NCBI RefSeq assembly: GCF_018691265.1
Contig: NW_024881283.1
Coordinates: 5,491,731-5,555,730 of the forward strand
Reading direction: 5' to 3'
Length of the DNA: 64,000 nucleotides
Origin: Tyto alba
Lineage: Eukaryota > Chordata > Aves > Strigiformes > Tytonidae
Shown here: positions 47,601-60,345 of the stretch, piece by piece
Position numbering within the stretch: position 1 is the first letter of the stretch
Layout: every line of letters begins with the position of its first letter
Notes under the pieces: model-generated
Seen by the model: only the letters and a program-made list of their open reading frames with translations
The model's database searches: none
What the model was told of the DNA's origin: nothing
Translations under genes and position numbers: made by a program

Positions 47601-49559
47601 TTTTGCTCAGGGGCTCTGATGGAGAGGTTCCTCGGTGGAAGACATGTGGGATAAATTTTAGCATCCCAGTGAAATCCCGAGGAACGTTTGCTTTTTCTTC
47701 TCTAAGTCGTTGCAGTGCAGGCTGGGCTGATGTCTCCTATGCTCCGAAGAGACTTAGACGTCAGCAGTGACGCGTGCAAGCAGGCCAGAATTACTAAAAT
47801 TACTAAAAATTGGCCCAAATAGCCAATGTTACTAGAAAAAGACTTATTAAGGGCCCTGATTTTCAGAGGGTCAACGTTTGAAACTCTCTCAGCGCCAAAC
47901 CCTACCTGATGAGTGCTCTGACAAGCTACGTACACTCTGTACCCGTGGGGTCAATCCACCACGGTTGTTGGTTGTTACTAATGTGCTACTGAATTAAATG
48001 GGGGTGTAGACCCAAACACGTGCCTAAGTATCCCCAGATCTCCGAACGCCTTTGTTGCTCCCTGCCATTGCTTATCTCCCCCAGAAAACCCCGTTCAGGA
48101 GGCAGCAGAGGCTCTTCCCGAGGCGGTGTGGATGAGGGGTGGTGGAAGGCTGTGTGGGCAGAGGCTGCACCGAGCTGCAGGGTCTCAGGGCAGAGGGGGA
48201 GAGAAGTCTCTGGCCTGTTTTATTTGCTATTAGAGAGCAAGCCATTAGGATAAAATAATGTTATTCAGCTTGCTGGAAGGGAGGGAGAGGAGGAAGGTGT
48301 TAAAACATGCATTACAATATTCCACTCCAGCATACCAAATCATAGCGGAGAGAGAGAATCTGGTTTTACTTTTCATAAAACCTCTTAGCTGTTTAATACA
48401 GTCGAATCCCATAATCTCCAAGCTTTAGCACAGGGCAAAGTGTTTCAGTTTTCCTAGGGCTGCGCAGAGGTTAATCAGTAGTTCTTTGTCGCACGTGTTG
48501 AAATCGTAGATGGCAAGAGTGTGTGACAAGCTGTGCTGTTTGATTCCTGCGACTCCGACTGCAAATGTTTTCTTACCCTCAGGTTGCATGTTCCTTCTGC
48601 AAAGATCTGGGTTTGGGTGGGCTTTTGGTTTTGTCTCTTTTTTTTCCCCCATCCCATTTGTACTTAAGAATATCCTGATTGCGATTGCTGCCCTCCTGTC
48701 TGAAGATGGCACTGCTACATCTCACAAGACGAATCCCCAGTATTAGCACCTCGCACCAGCTCCTTCCAGCCCCAGTGACTGTGGGGACTGATGGTTGAAC
48801 TGGCAACAGCAGAGAGGGAAATGCATGAGCTGCGGAGCAATCGGTGAGCGAGGGTGGGGCGCCTGGACAGGAGCTGGGCAAAATCTGCCAGTGCCTCACT
48901 GAGGAAGGGAAAAGCAGAAGATTGTGGATAAATCTAGAGAACTGTGAATTCAGCTGAGGTGCTGCTTCATCCTCCTCCCAACCCCTTAATGCTTTGCCAC
49001 GGGTGGGATGCTGAAGCGCCTGAGTTGCGTACAAGGCCAAATTCATCACGGGTGCAAACTGGCTCCGGTCCTCTGGCTTTGTTGCTGCTTGTGTCTGCTG
49101 GCTGAGGCTCCAGCGCGATGAACTTACTTTAAAAAAGAGACGTGTTTGGTGAGAGAGAAAGAAAGGAAATTCCCCTTGACTGAGATGATTTAAATGATAA
49201 AATTAAAACACTGCAGACACTTCTGTGGCTTGCAGCAGTTGCTGGTTAGTTTTGTGGATTCTGTGTTCTGCAGGCAGAGGGGCATTGCTTTTCAGCTCAG
49301 GCAAAAGAGTGAGAAAATTCAGGCAAATATAAGTAAAAAGAAAATAAGAAAACAGATGTATGTCATGGGTGTTTAGCTAAAGTCTAGGGAGTGGGGCTCA
49401 TGCTGTAGAGGTTGTCTGCAGTTATGCAGAGGCTGTTAGCAAGGGGAGAGCAGTGTCATAGGAGTGGCTTGCAGGATCCTGGGTAAATCTGTGGAAAAAC
49501 AGAAGACGACGAGGGAAGCTGCTGCTCTTCTTTGCACACACAGCTCTGAAATACCTACA

Positions 49560-49925
49560 TCTCCTCCCACCTGGTCTGGTATAAATAGCTGCTCTGTAGA
49601 CTCCCGTGGGGCCAGCTCCCCCGGCAGCAGGAGGGATGGGAGCCTGCTCGCTGGCTTCTCGCCGTGCTTAAGACACGTTGCTCTCCTGCTCACACTAGTC
49701 CACAGGCTCCCCGTTAACTTCGGCTAGCAGTGAGCCTGGGTGGACTTGCCGCAGCCTGTTCCAAGGAGCTCCTGCCTCCTCCATCCCTCTGCACGTCCCT
49801 GTTTGTCACCCGGCGGTGGGCTGGGGAGCAGCCCGCAGCTGCAGACCCCGGGGTCGGCTGGCGCGGCGTTGCTGAAAACTCAGCTCTCGAGCAGGAGTGC
49901 CCCGGCAAAGCAGTCGGTGGGTCTG
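49560..49925 (+). promoter_or_regulatory. candidate promoter: TATA box followed by CpG-rich segment
   Basis: TATAAATAG (49580-49588) is a good TATA box. From about 49606 to 49920 roughly 20 CpG dinucleotides follow in GC-rich sequence, so a start near 49610 would place the transcript head in it. The first ATG after that, near 49636, opens a frame of 11 codons only, so a coding product is not evident and a non-coding RNA would fit better. The open frames on both strands here have no recognisable domain. The motif combination is seen directly. Promoter activity is inference. Confidence 0.35.
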
Positions 49926-50116
49926 TGGGGTTCCTGGGGCCACCTCTGAGCAGGCAGAGGGGAGGTGGGAAAGGCAAGCCTGGGGGCTGAAATCCAGAAA
50001 TCCAGTACCCAGCACTTCTGCTGGAAAGTGTTCAGTGAGCTGCAATCTGAGAGGCTGAAATGCACTGCAGAGGTGGGTGAATTCAACAAAGGAGGCATTG
50101 AATTCATGTTTATTCC

Positions 50117-50140
50117 TTTTTTTTTTTTTTTTTTTTTTTT
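50117..50140. repeat. poly(T) run, 24 bases
   Basis: Uninterrupted T run. Its right flank shows no TTTATT, so it does not look like the reverse of a polyadenylated retrocopy end. Confidence 0.9.
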
Positions 50141-52794
50141 CTGAAAGCTTTTGAATGTAGGCAGCTCACAGGGACTTCAGAGCCCCTTTGTTTCTCCAGA
50201 CCTGTGGAAACCTTTCTCTGGCATGTCAGGCTTTGCTGGGAACAGCGGGCTGCCTACAGCAAACCCAGCAGCAGTGCTGTGGTGTGCAATATCAGAGCAT
50301 GCAGGTGTCTCAGCAGCTTTTATGTGCCTCTTGCAAAGGAGCTGGATGCAGGCAAGCAAAAGGGTCTTCCCAACAGCTGACTATGTGGAGAAGGGACCGC
50401 AGGAGAATATAATGTCCAGCTGCTTCAGAGGTCCCAGAGAAGGTCAGTCTGCTGCTGAATGTGATCCCTCTCACTCCAGTACCAGCCAGGAATTGGGTGC
50501 AGGATCTGACTAATCAGGGTCTTGTCACTGCAGTATTGGTGTGTGTTAATGGGGATCTTTGGTACAGTGGCCTTCCCGTAAGTTAACATAATTAACTGGA
50601 GATCATAATTAGCTGGATATCATCACTGCCTTGTTCCAAGGAAATGCTGAGGTGCAGGGGAGAGGAATTCCCTGGAAGGATGTGGAACAAGTGGAAATAT
50701 TTGGGGATATATCCAGAGTCCACAAAACAAGGTCCCGACTTCGGTTGCCCTAAGAGCCATAGGAGATTCAAAACCAACTTCTGGAGCTTTTATCACTGAA
50801 AGCACATTGAAACATTTCCAGCAAGTTGGCAAAGCTTTTGAGATGGAGTGTGTTAGGCGAGTCCCTACCCCCAGCTCCCTGCAGTTTCCCATAACTCACG
50901 CGAAGAGCCTTGGTCAAGTCCCAGACTTGGTCTTAATGCATAAAACCTTTGTGCAGAGCTTGCCATGGGCCTTTCAAATGCCAAATGTGTGAGACCCAGC
51001 TCTTGCATCTACTCACTAACACGGTGTGAGCAGTTAGTGGTAATCCTCTTTGCCATCTCCTTTCATCACTGCCTGAGACCTTTCCCATCAGTTACCCTGT
51101 GCAACACTGAAACAGCAGATAATCTATATGTACAGTAAATTGACTTTAGCTTTTGCCTTGAGCAGCTAAAAATGAAACAAGAAAAGAAAAGAGGGCAAAC
51201 ACTGATTAAAAACAAGTTATAACCTCTGTTGCAAAAGGGACAACCTGTCATCAGAGCATCTTCTGCCATGTTCTGCTTTTCCACAGCAGAGTAAACAATT
51301 TTGTCCTCACTTTTGAATCGAAACACCTGAACTATGTGGCCTCAGCTTTGAAAAAATTGCAGGTTCATTCTGGGGAGGAACGGGCAATTTTCCCTCTGAG
51401 AGAAAATTGTTAAATGTCAGTCATCCTCATGTGGTGTCCACAGAAGCGACACAGTTTGTGAAGGTCTGGGAATATGTTTCGGCACAGTAACGGACTGCAG
51501 TCGCAACGCTTAATTCATAAACCAGCATTTATGAAATCTGCCCCTGTGGGAGAGGTGGTGGCTGGATGGTGTTGTAGGAGCAACAGGACAGAGAAATTAA
51601 AAGGGATTTTTGCTCGCTGGGTGCATGGGGTGGGGGGCTTGGAGGTGGTCAGCAGGGAGGTCTCTGCTCAGCGGGCTGCAGTGGGGCCGAGCTGGAGAAA
51701 TGGGATTTCTTGGGGATCTGTCCCAGGCTGACATCTCCCTCTGTTGATACAGGTGCTGTTAACTCTTCTTCAGTTCTGCTTTGGGGTGAGGCAAACTTTG
51801 TTTAGCGAATAGCGATCCCTTTCCCAAAGGGAGGTGTGAGACAGTGTTTCCCCTCTCCCATCCACTCAGCCTTCCCGCCGCACGGTGCAGGGGCAGCCGT
51901 GACAGTGGCCGTCAGCAGCCAGGGCCAGCCAGCCTATTCATTTCAGTGGAGATGCACTTGCAATCCCTCTGAAGTGATTAGGAAGAATTATCCTGGATTT
52001 GTTTGTTTTATTCACTGTAGACCTCTGTATTACCCTTTTCTTTTTAGCCATTGATTTGAACTCCAGACATTACGTCGTGGTGAAATCTAAATTCCTACCC
52101 AGGCTCCATCATTACGTTTAGCCATCTCGTAGACATCCTTATCGTCTGTTACTAGGAATTTAGCTGTGAAGTCTTTCAGAGAGACGTCAGCCCTGAGGGG
52201 GGAAGTATGGCCTCAAGTGACCGAGTCAGAGCCGCAAAGAGATTTTGCGCTGACAAGGGGACAAAGTCTAAATTTTACATCCTTCAAAACACAGCTATAC
52301 CAAACCCTCTTTAACAAGCGTCTTCATCCCATCGCAGCTTCTTGTCTCCAGGAGAAAATGGGTTAGTATTTTTGCTTTAGACAGAGAAGCTTAGAAATTC
52401 ACCTTCAAGAAATCATTGAAGGCTTTAAATCTGAAGCAGAGAAGTTAGCTCCTACTTGTGCTAAGTAAGCACCTAAATCCTGGAGGCAGGATTTGCTGAG
52501 AACCTCAGCCAGGACAGGTCTGTGAGTCGGGTTTGGAGATCCATGCTCTCATACCGGGCAACACAGGGAAATGATGGCATTTGAGTCCCTAGAGCTCTAG
52601 CACTGGGAGTTTATTTGGCCCAGAGGAAGAGATTTGAACCAGGGTCCCACAACAGACTCAAAGCAAGAAAACTGTCTTCTACTTAAGGTTCCTTTTTGTT
52701 TGATGTGTGGGTACCTCTGGGGGGGTCCCCGACTGTGATCATAAACTTGGATAAATCAAAGAGTGTGAATAAAGGAGGGAGGGAAGGAAATTTC

Positions 52795-52822
52795 TTTTTT
52801 TTTTTTTTTTTTTTTTTTTTTT
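52795..52822. repeat. poly(T) run, 28 bases
   Basis: Uninterrupted T run next to a purine-rich AGGGAGGGAAGG stretch. It has no polyadenylation signal context. Confidence 0.9.
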
Positions 52823-55800
52823 CTTGTTTTGCACTGTTAGGGAAAGAAAGATCTCTGAAGCTCTCTTTAATGTTTTTGAGTTGGAGATGTGTTCTTGGTT
52901 TGGGGCTTGTTTTTTTTTTTAAGTAAACTAGCAGATGTGTTTATTTGCTCTATAGCTTCTGGTTCAAACATGCACTGATGAAAATGTATTTTTCAATACA
53001 AAATGACACATTACTAAGTACTCAGATTTAGGTGTCTTGTTCTGAAATACACTGCGTGCTATCGCTGTGGGAGTTCTCATGCAAATAAGAGGTTTTCAAC
53101 CTGGATCAGAACTACTCCTGGGGAAGGTGCCAGGGAGGCTGGATGGGCCGCTGGCCGATCGAAGCCCTTCCCGGACCCCAGGAAATGCTCAGCTTGGAGC
53201 TTTCACTGAAATGTGCATGTTCCCGCAAAAGGGGACCGGTTTTGACAAATAGTCTCTTTCCAGCAATCATCTATATTATTTTCCAAAAATTAATTAAGAA
53301 AGTATCTAATAAATGATGTCTCGATCTCATGAGCCATCTCAGAGCAGTGGTGCTTTGATTTCTCCCAGCCTGGAGGGGCCCTCCTTTGCCTCCTGCGTAG
53401 TGGCCAAGCCTTTCCCTGCTTGTTCCCATTTATCTTTGCTGCAGACAGGGAGGAATCATCAGTCAGTGCACAGAGCTCAGTGATTGATACCAACAGGCCA
53501 TTGATTGTGTTTAACAGACAGGAATTTCTGACGCTGGCTTCCCTCCCCTTAAGTTTTCAAGTCATTTCTGCGTTTTGCTCCCTCTCTTGCCCCTGTCTTC
53601 TTACCATTAATGCCGCATTCGCTCTACCCGATCATCTTACTCTCCGTGAAGGAGGCACATCGCTGGCTGACTGCAAAATGTGTCACTAGCTCAAGGGGGA
53701 AAAAGAAAAAAGGGAAGAGGGGAATGGTGGACCTTGAGACTGTGTCCTGGTCCCTGTGGAATCAGGAGACTCTTCTTTATCTGGCCTTTCCCCAAAAAAC
53801 ATAGCTTATTGCTAGATGTGTTGTTTGTGTTTTCTCTCTCTGTGTCTCTATTCACAATAGCCAAGGCATAGGCATATAGGCATCATATTTTCACACTTCT
53901 CTGATATGATCTACCAGAACAGAAATGTTCTAGATGAGAAAGTTCCTGAGAAGCTCAGCACTAATATCAGAGGCAACAGCTTGATACAGCAGCTGAAATA
54001 AAATTGCTTTTTCTGGGAAGAAACATTCTTCTGCAAAAGTGAGAGTGCTTGAGTTGATGCATCTGGAAATAAGATTAGATTGTTGTCGGGTCACTTGACA
54101 TATTTTGTTGATCACAGTGAAAGCAAAGGTAACCAAGAAAGAGTCAACAGAGGAGCAGCTTGCACCTGAAGAGCTGAGCGTGCCTTATGTGTAACTGCTG
54201 CCGGAACGGAGATGTTCCTCCTGCTTTTCTTTGGGTGGAAGGATGTCTACCTCAGAAGAAGAGGTTTGAGAGGGAGGAAGAGCAGAGGGACTTTATGAAA
54301 AGCTTATGCTGCATTGCAGAGCACTCAGTCCCAGTGGGAGATTCAAGTTGCAAGTCCTAGAAGGAGTTGAAATACTGTGATATGGGGCATTTGCTCTGAA
54401 CGTTCAGTTCAAACCCAGAGCAGCAGAAGTCACACCGGAGATAAAGGCCTCAGTTCAGCGGACTCGAATAAGGAGGGTATTTTAGCTAGACTTGAGAGAG
54501 CTGGCTTGAAAAGAATCCTCCTTTAGCCAAAGAAAATCTGAGAAACCTCACAGTACTTTTTGTACAAAATCCAATACGAGATGCAAAAGCTGCTTCTTGC
54601 AAGGTTTGCTGATTTTGCTGTGAATATTTCACAGAGCTGCGAGAGGGTAAAACTCACATCCTAAATCTAATTTTTAAGGTTGAAAGCTTCTTTACCACTT
54701 TTTATGAATATGAAAGTTAAATGTGCGGTGATCTGTCTTTAGTCTGGCTTTTGCCAGCTTGGAATTGACCAGTGATTTTCTGTCTTCAGGGTAAGGATGG
54801 GTTGTTTCCCCTGTGAATTTAACATACAGTGGAGATTTTAGAGAAGGGGGTGTATCAGGAACTTTGCAATACTGTGTTGTTGGGATGATGAGGCTTCACC
54901 CTACATCCCAGCTCAAGATCAGCTGAGACCCTGAAGTAAGATCAGTCAACATTTATTCTAACTTACTTCAAAAAAATACTTCTGTGAAAGGCTGGAAAGC
55001 ATTCCCAGGCAAACCTGACTTATGCCTAAAATCTCTTCTGTAAAAACTTAAGAGCGAGTAATTTTTCATTACAAAATTCCAGATTTTGCTAGCTTTCCTG
55101 GTTGCAAAGGGAAGGTTTAGCAGGTGATCCCCCATGTCATTGCCAGAGCTCTGCCTGGCTGGGTGGACAGCTTGAAAAATTGTTCTGAGAAGTATAAATG
55201 TCTCCATTCATCCAAAGGGTGAATTAATGCTGAAAGGTGGTCACCTGGAAAGCGAGGGCACTTCCACTCTTACACTGCACCAGGAGGGTGAGGACAGGGC
55301 TACAGGACAAGATATTTTTCTCCAGGGTCTGAGGATATTCCACCCCCTCAGAGCACCCTGCAGGTTACTTTAGCTGTCTTAGGTTTAAATGCTCTGAATA
55401 TAAAACTCAAAAGTGAATTTATTTATGGAGAGTATGTGACCAATGTGATCTGGAAACAAAGAAACAACCAGCGCTGAGACGGCTCCATATGAAATGTAAA
55501 AAAGCTATTAAATACCCTCTTTAAACACGGCAGAATAGGCCAGTGAGAACGATGTGTCTCCTGACAGCTCAGGTAGGAAACGGTTCCTGAGGTCAGTGAG
55601 CTGTGAAAGACTCATGTTTCCTCCCATTTAATTGCTCTGTAAAAATATGAAGTGAATAGTGCACTTTCCAAAGGTCATCCAAAAAATAGTAAAATCAACA
55701 AAATCCTTCCAGCTGGGATTCCTCCCCCTCCTCCCCTGAAAAGATGTATATGGCCGTGTCAAGGGCAGAGTCCTGCACCTTCTCCCAGGACCAAGCAGCT

Positions 55801-58800
55801 GCCCCAGTGCTCTTTGCTCTGCCTGCCCTCTGATTTATACGGCTTGAGGCTCTAGGTATGACCCAGAGAAGAGCTCTGGAGATGCCCAGGGGGTGTTTGG
55901 CTCTACAGATAAGAGTGACGTCCCCACAAAAATCACTGAAAGGCTGAGAAAGGAAAATGGGCGTTACTGAGGAATGCAGCATCAACTGACCTACGGGGCA
56001 GCCTTGGAGAAGGACCGTCAGGGACTGGCTGCCAGGGTGCTGCGAGGAGTTTCTCTTCTTATCAGAGGTGGTTTGTGCACACACGCAGGTGCGCAGGGAT
56101 GTACACGCTCACGTGTGCCGTGATGGAGGAGAGGGGAGGCAGTGCCTGAGGGGTTTTGCTGCAGCTGGAGGTGGGCAGTCAAGTCGTGACCTGAGCATCT
56201 GCCAAAAGCCACCCCCCAGCTGAACTGGGAAGTATGTGAGGGACAGCAGCCAGATGGGCTGCTCCCCTGGGTGTGGTGGCTGTACTTCGCCCTGAAGGGA
56301 CGTATTTTGGGAGCGGGGACTAACCCAGCTCTCCCCAGGCCTCTGAAAGTATCTTGTGTCCAGATGTTCTGCCGCCTAAGCCGTGCCTCCATGCACACAA
56401 CTGCGCTACTGCCCCATTTCTCTTAATCTGCTGCTTATCTCAGGTTTCCTGCAAGATGAGCTCTCAAGTACCTCTGTTGTGCTGTTATTTCCTACCCTGA
56501 CTGATTTATGGGCACAGATGTATTTTTTTCTTCTTAATGGAAAGCTGATCACTCCCTCTGCCCACTGCAAATGATAGACCTTATCCCTGATCATTCATAC
56601 ACTAGCAACGGAGGAATATAAGGGGAGACGGACATGCAGGTTTGCCCTGGGTGGTGTAAGAGGACAATGAGAAGCCAAGGAGTAGGGCTTAGGTACCTAA
56701 AGTCTTAGTTTAGTCAAATCACTGCTGTATCCTTTTTCCTGCTCCTTTTCATCTGTTCTTTCACAGCAGCATTGTGCCATGAAGTCAGAAACATCTGAAG
56801 CCTCCTTTCCTGTTCATATATACTTAACCTTGCAACAGGAATGCAGGGAAAATCCATGAACTGTTACTTCTGAGGCATGAAAAGGAAAGAAAATTACCTT
56901 TGAATTACCTGGAGTTGTACCAGAATGGATATTACAGAGTCCATGTAAAAAATCCGGTCAGGTTTTCAGGGGGATTCAGGAAGTATCTGCAGAGTCAGTG
57001 GACTTAATGTTTCCTTGGATGGGTTGCTAAATAAAATGCTATGTAGCTAAATGGATGCAGCCATGTACAAGATATCCCAGTGGAAGCACCGAGAATCATT
57101 TTCTCTCTTACAAGACTAATTTCATTCATCTTTTTCTTAGCCAATTAACACAAAACTCTGCTATTATTAACCAATACAAGCCTGGAAGGTCCTCTACTTA
57201 TTAAAGAGATGATCAGAAGAAAATGGTACTGTTAATCATCTTTCAAAGGGCACCAGATGCTCACAAACTCAGCAACTGAGAGCAAATACTTGTGTTTTGG
57301 TTTTTAAATTATGACATGCAATTTTAGAACAATTTGTAGTATAATTAGAACTGGTTAATTAAAGCATGACTTGCTTTCAATATCAAACTGCATTTGTGAT
57401 TTGGATTTGGAAACTGGATGCTGTCTGGGGGGGCTTGAACCTAGTAGCTGGTTTGCAAGGGTAGTCAGCATCCTCAGGTGCCAGGACAAAATAAAGTGCT
57501 CCAGAAAGTCCCCATTCAAACCTGCTGTGCTGTGAAAAGAGCCAGACACATTTTTGATAGCTTCTAACTATTCCATGCAATTTCTGGGGAAAACGTGCTC
57601 AGTTCTATGAGCCTCTCCCCTCTTCGTGCAGCAGGTACGTACACAGATAAAAGCTTTACCTTGCCTTACGGGAAATGGCAGCGCTGTTTTTTGTTCTAAC
57701 AATAACCCTGCTGGGCAAAGGTTCAGACCTTCGCTGGTAATTCAAGAAGGACCTGCTGTAATGTTCTTTTTTTATGTGATTTTAATGTGAGTGAGGTTTT
57801 CTTTTCTGTGCTTGTTTACTCAATGCAATAACACATGCCTGTTCTGCAGCTCCATATGAGTGTTGTCAGACTGGTCTGGCTAAAGACCCAGTTCAAACCC
57901 TCGTGGCTAATTTGGGCTACATGGTAAAGACATACAAGAGTAATGTAGCTAGTCTGGCTAGATCTTTGATTCACAGCCTGTTTCCCCTCAAAATATGGTT
58001 AAATGCGATAACCATGGTCAAGGATGAAGCAAACTCTGGGACTCTAGCAACTTAATGTAATGTCTCTAATTGAAAAGCTTGTCAGATGTCTCATTAGGCA
58101 TGCAAGCATTGAGATTAGTAACAATGCAATTATATTAATCCACATCTTAATATAAGCAGCAGAATGTTGGAACTTTCTGGTATTTATAAAATAATTTATT
58201 TCACTCTAGGAAGCCTTTTTTATGCTCTTACTGAAAACTGACATGCCTAGTCCAAAACTAGCTCTGGCTTGACTGTAAGCTTTAGTGCTATACTTTGAGC
58301 ATTGACAACAGACTATAACTATTCTAGCCTCAGTGTTTCCTTAAATTTAGGTCTTCACCTCTCACCACCTCCCTTTTCCTCAGCAAATAAAATCTGTAAC
58401 TTTAGTAACCAGTTGCTCACAAGGGAGAATGAATATTGAGGATATTTTTCCACTCATCGTTTGCTTGGCAATTAGGAGTGATGAATAAAGTCAGCAAAGT
58501 CACATCTTGTCTCCATACATCTCCCTTGACTCTGTAAACTGCTTGAATCAATCGTCTGTTAGCAAATTGTTGGGACATTTACCAGAGTAGCAGATGTAGC
58601 TGGAAGAGTCATCCGCAGGTGCATCCCATCTTCTCATTCCTAAATGTTCAACTTTATAATGTGCTCGGATGCTCCAGCTCCAGCACAGGTGTGTGCTCCC
58701 TGCGCGCCCGGGGAATGCATTGCGAAGTGGCTGCTGTATTTCTGAACACAGGCTCCAGCACAACTAACCCTTGCTAGCCCATGCGGTCTACATCTAACTT

Positions 58801-60242
58801 ACAGGGACCCATATGGCCTGAAAGAGAAATTCAGTCAATGCCATTGTGTTTTGGGTAGTCTCCTGTTTGTAGCTGTGCACTTGAGCTCACTGTACGGCGT
58901 ACAGGGAAATCACGTACTTGAGAAGCCCCAGAGGCAGGAGGAATGCCAACTTTTATGGCTGCGGGAGAGATCTCAGGATGCTTGGATGTTGTTCTGATTC
59001 TGTGGCTGTGTGCATACCCAACACCATCAACGTGGTATCTGGAGAACCTTACTGATGGAGGTTAAACTGCTGTGAGAATTTAGAGAATTTAATTTGGGAT
59101 TTAGCATCTTGCGTGATGAGGATTCACTTCAACTGACATGAAATATCAGCAGTATGAATATCTACAGTTGAGCTAGCCACCACGGGGTCCTGGGGTCCTT
59201 TTACAGACAGTGGAAAGAAACGGGCATGTAGAGGAAGAGATTCACACCTCCGCTCTCAGACACAGACTTTTGATCAAGATGATGAGCTGTCTCAGTTCCA
59301 CTGTCTGTATTTCCTCTGGGATGTACCTACGCAGAGAGGTACTCTGATGGTTAGATCAGAAACAGCTACTTAAATTCCTGTGCGTTCTGCCCAACTCCAG
59401 GAAAGAGTTCACTTCATGGATGTTTGTAAAATGAGGGTTTAGGCGTTTAATTGAGGGATGCCTCCAGAGATCAGATCAGCCCGCCAATCACCTGATCTGA
59501 GTCACCCTCTGGAAATACCTGTCTATATCCATTGACTACAAAGGGAATGTCAGGCAACTGTGCTCCAAACTTAATCTCAAATAGATAACATGGAATAAAT
59601 CCAGACACCTGTATTTTTGGCTCCCTATCTAGCCATGCATCTTTTCTCTCTCCATCATTTTGTCCACCTTGTTGCTTGAATACATGGTCTGTACGTATCA
59701 AGAATATGTTTTAGGTGCTCTAATGTTGACAGTGACATTCCTTACACTGTAAAGGGAGAGGAAAATTTATCTTCTCAAACTTCAGCTGTTAGTCATCTAA
59801 CCTCCTCATTCAAGCTTCACTATCTGCTGGTGGTGTGATGCTGGTGACTCCCTGGTTCTGAGATAAGTGTCCGATTTAGGCAGGCTCAGTGGCCCTCTGG
59901 AAGCATCCCTCTGCCCGCACCGACAATAGGGCCAGGTTTGCTGGAGGAGATTAGATATTCAAATTTCAAGCAAGCAGTCCGAGTACAGTAAAGCCACCCT
60001 CTGCCTCTTAGATTGGAGGTGATCTTTTTGTTGTACACTGGTATCTTGCCTGGCACAGCAGGATTTTAGTACATGAGTAGAACTCCTGTATCTTAACATA
60101 ATACAAGTGATAGCAATAACGTAATAATTAGACTAAACTCCAGAAACTGTATGTAACACAGGAGGTGTGCAGATCCTGGCTGTATCCCTAGTGTTCATTA
60201 GTCATGTAGTTATATCTTTTTTTTCCTTCCTTCTTCTTTGAG

Positions 60243-60345
60243 ATTGCACAAGGTTAATTTTAAAATAGCCAACAAGATGATCGAAAATGAGTATACAAGT
60301 CAGTCCTCAAGCAAAATGTCCAGCTGTTTCCTTCAGCCCCATGCT
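60243..60345 (+). other. possible single exon, 103 bases, host gene unknown
   Basis: A long pyrimidine tract (TCTTTTTTTTCCTTCCTTC, then TTCTTTGAG ending at 60242) makes a good splice acceptor. The sequence stays open in one frame and meets GTAAGTGAG at 60346, a strong donor. The open frame would give a peptide with the words NFKIANKMIENEYTSQSSSKM, for which I know no family. The last exon base is T and not the usual G. With no second exon in reach, this could be part of a long non-coding RNA, a cryptic exon, or chance pairing of two good sites. Confidence 0.25.

Larger units (their letters stand above)
38961..49559. other. non-coding stretch
   Basis: No supported gene. It holds a 15-base G run at 39527-39541, and an AT-rich segment at 40480-40720 that may be a very old DNA-transposon-like repeat but cannot be named. 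It also holds two MIR-like fragments near 44.5 kb and G-rich spots near 46410. The open frames at 45200-45942 and 48579-49049 overlap on both strands and carry no recognisable domain. Confidence 0.5.
49926..60240. other. non-coding stretch
   Basis: No supported gene. Poly(T) runs lie at 50117-50140 and 52795-52822. An AT-rich motif-dense segment is at 57110-57245. An old, unidentifiable repeat may lie at 52460-52690. Open frames reach 129 codons (55695-56084, minus) without a recognisable domain. Confidence 0.5.

Noticed and set aside
48579..49049. 156-codon minus-strand open frame
   Set aside because: No recognisable family, and several overlapping frames on both strands.
52628..52646. tRNA B-box-like GATTTGAACCAGGGTCCC
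   Set aside because: No A box, acceptor stem or cloverleaf can be drawn around it.
52460..52690. Segment resembling old reptile/bird repeats (CACCTAAATCCTGG..GATTTGAACCAGGGTCCC)
   Set aside because: Only isolated words match what I remember. No colinear family alignment could be made by eye.
59471..59701. Protein-like minus-strand frame (FIPCYLFEIKFGAQLPDIPF)
   Set aside because: Only 76 codons, no splice signals at its limits and no family I can name.
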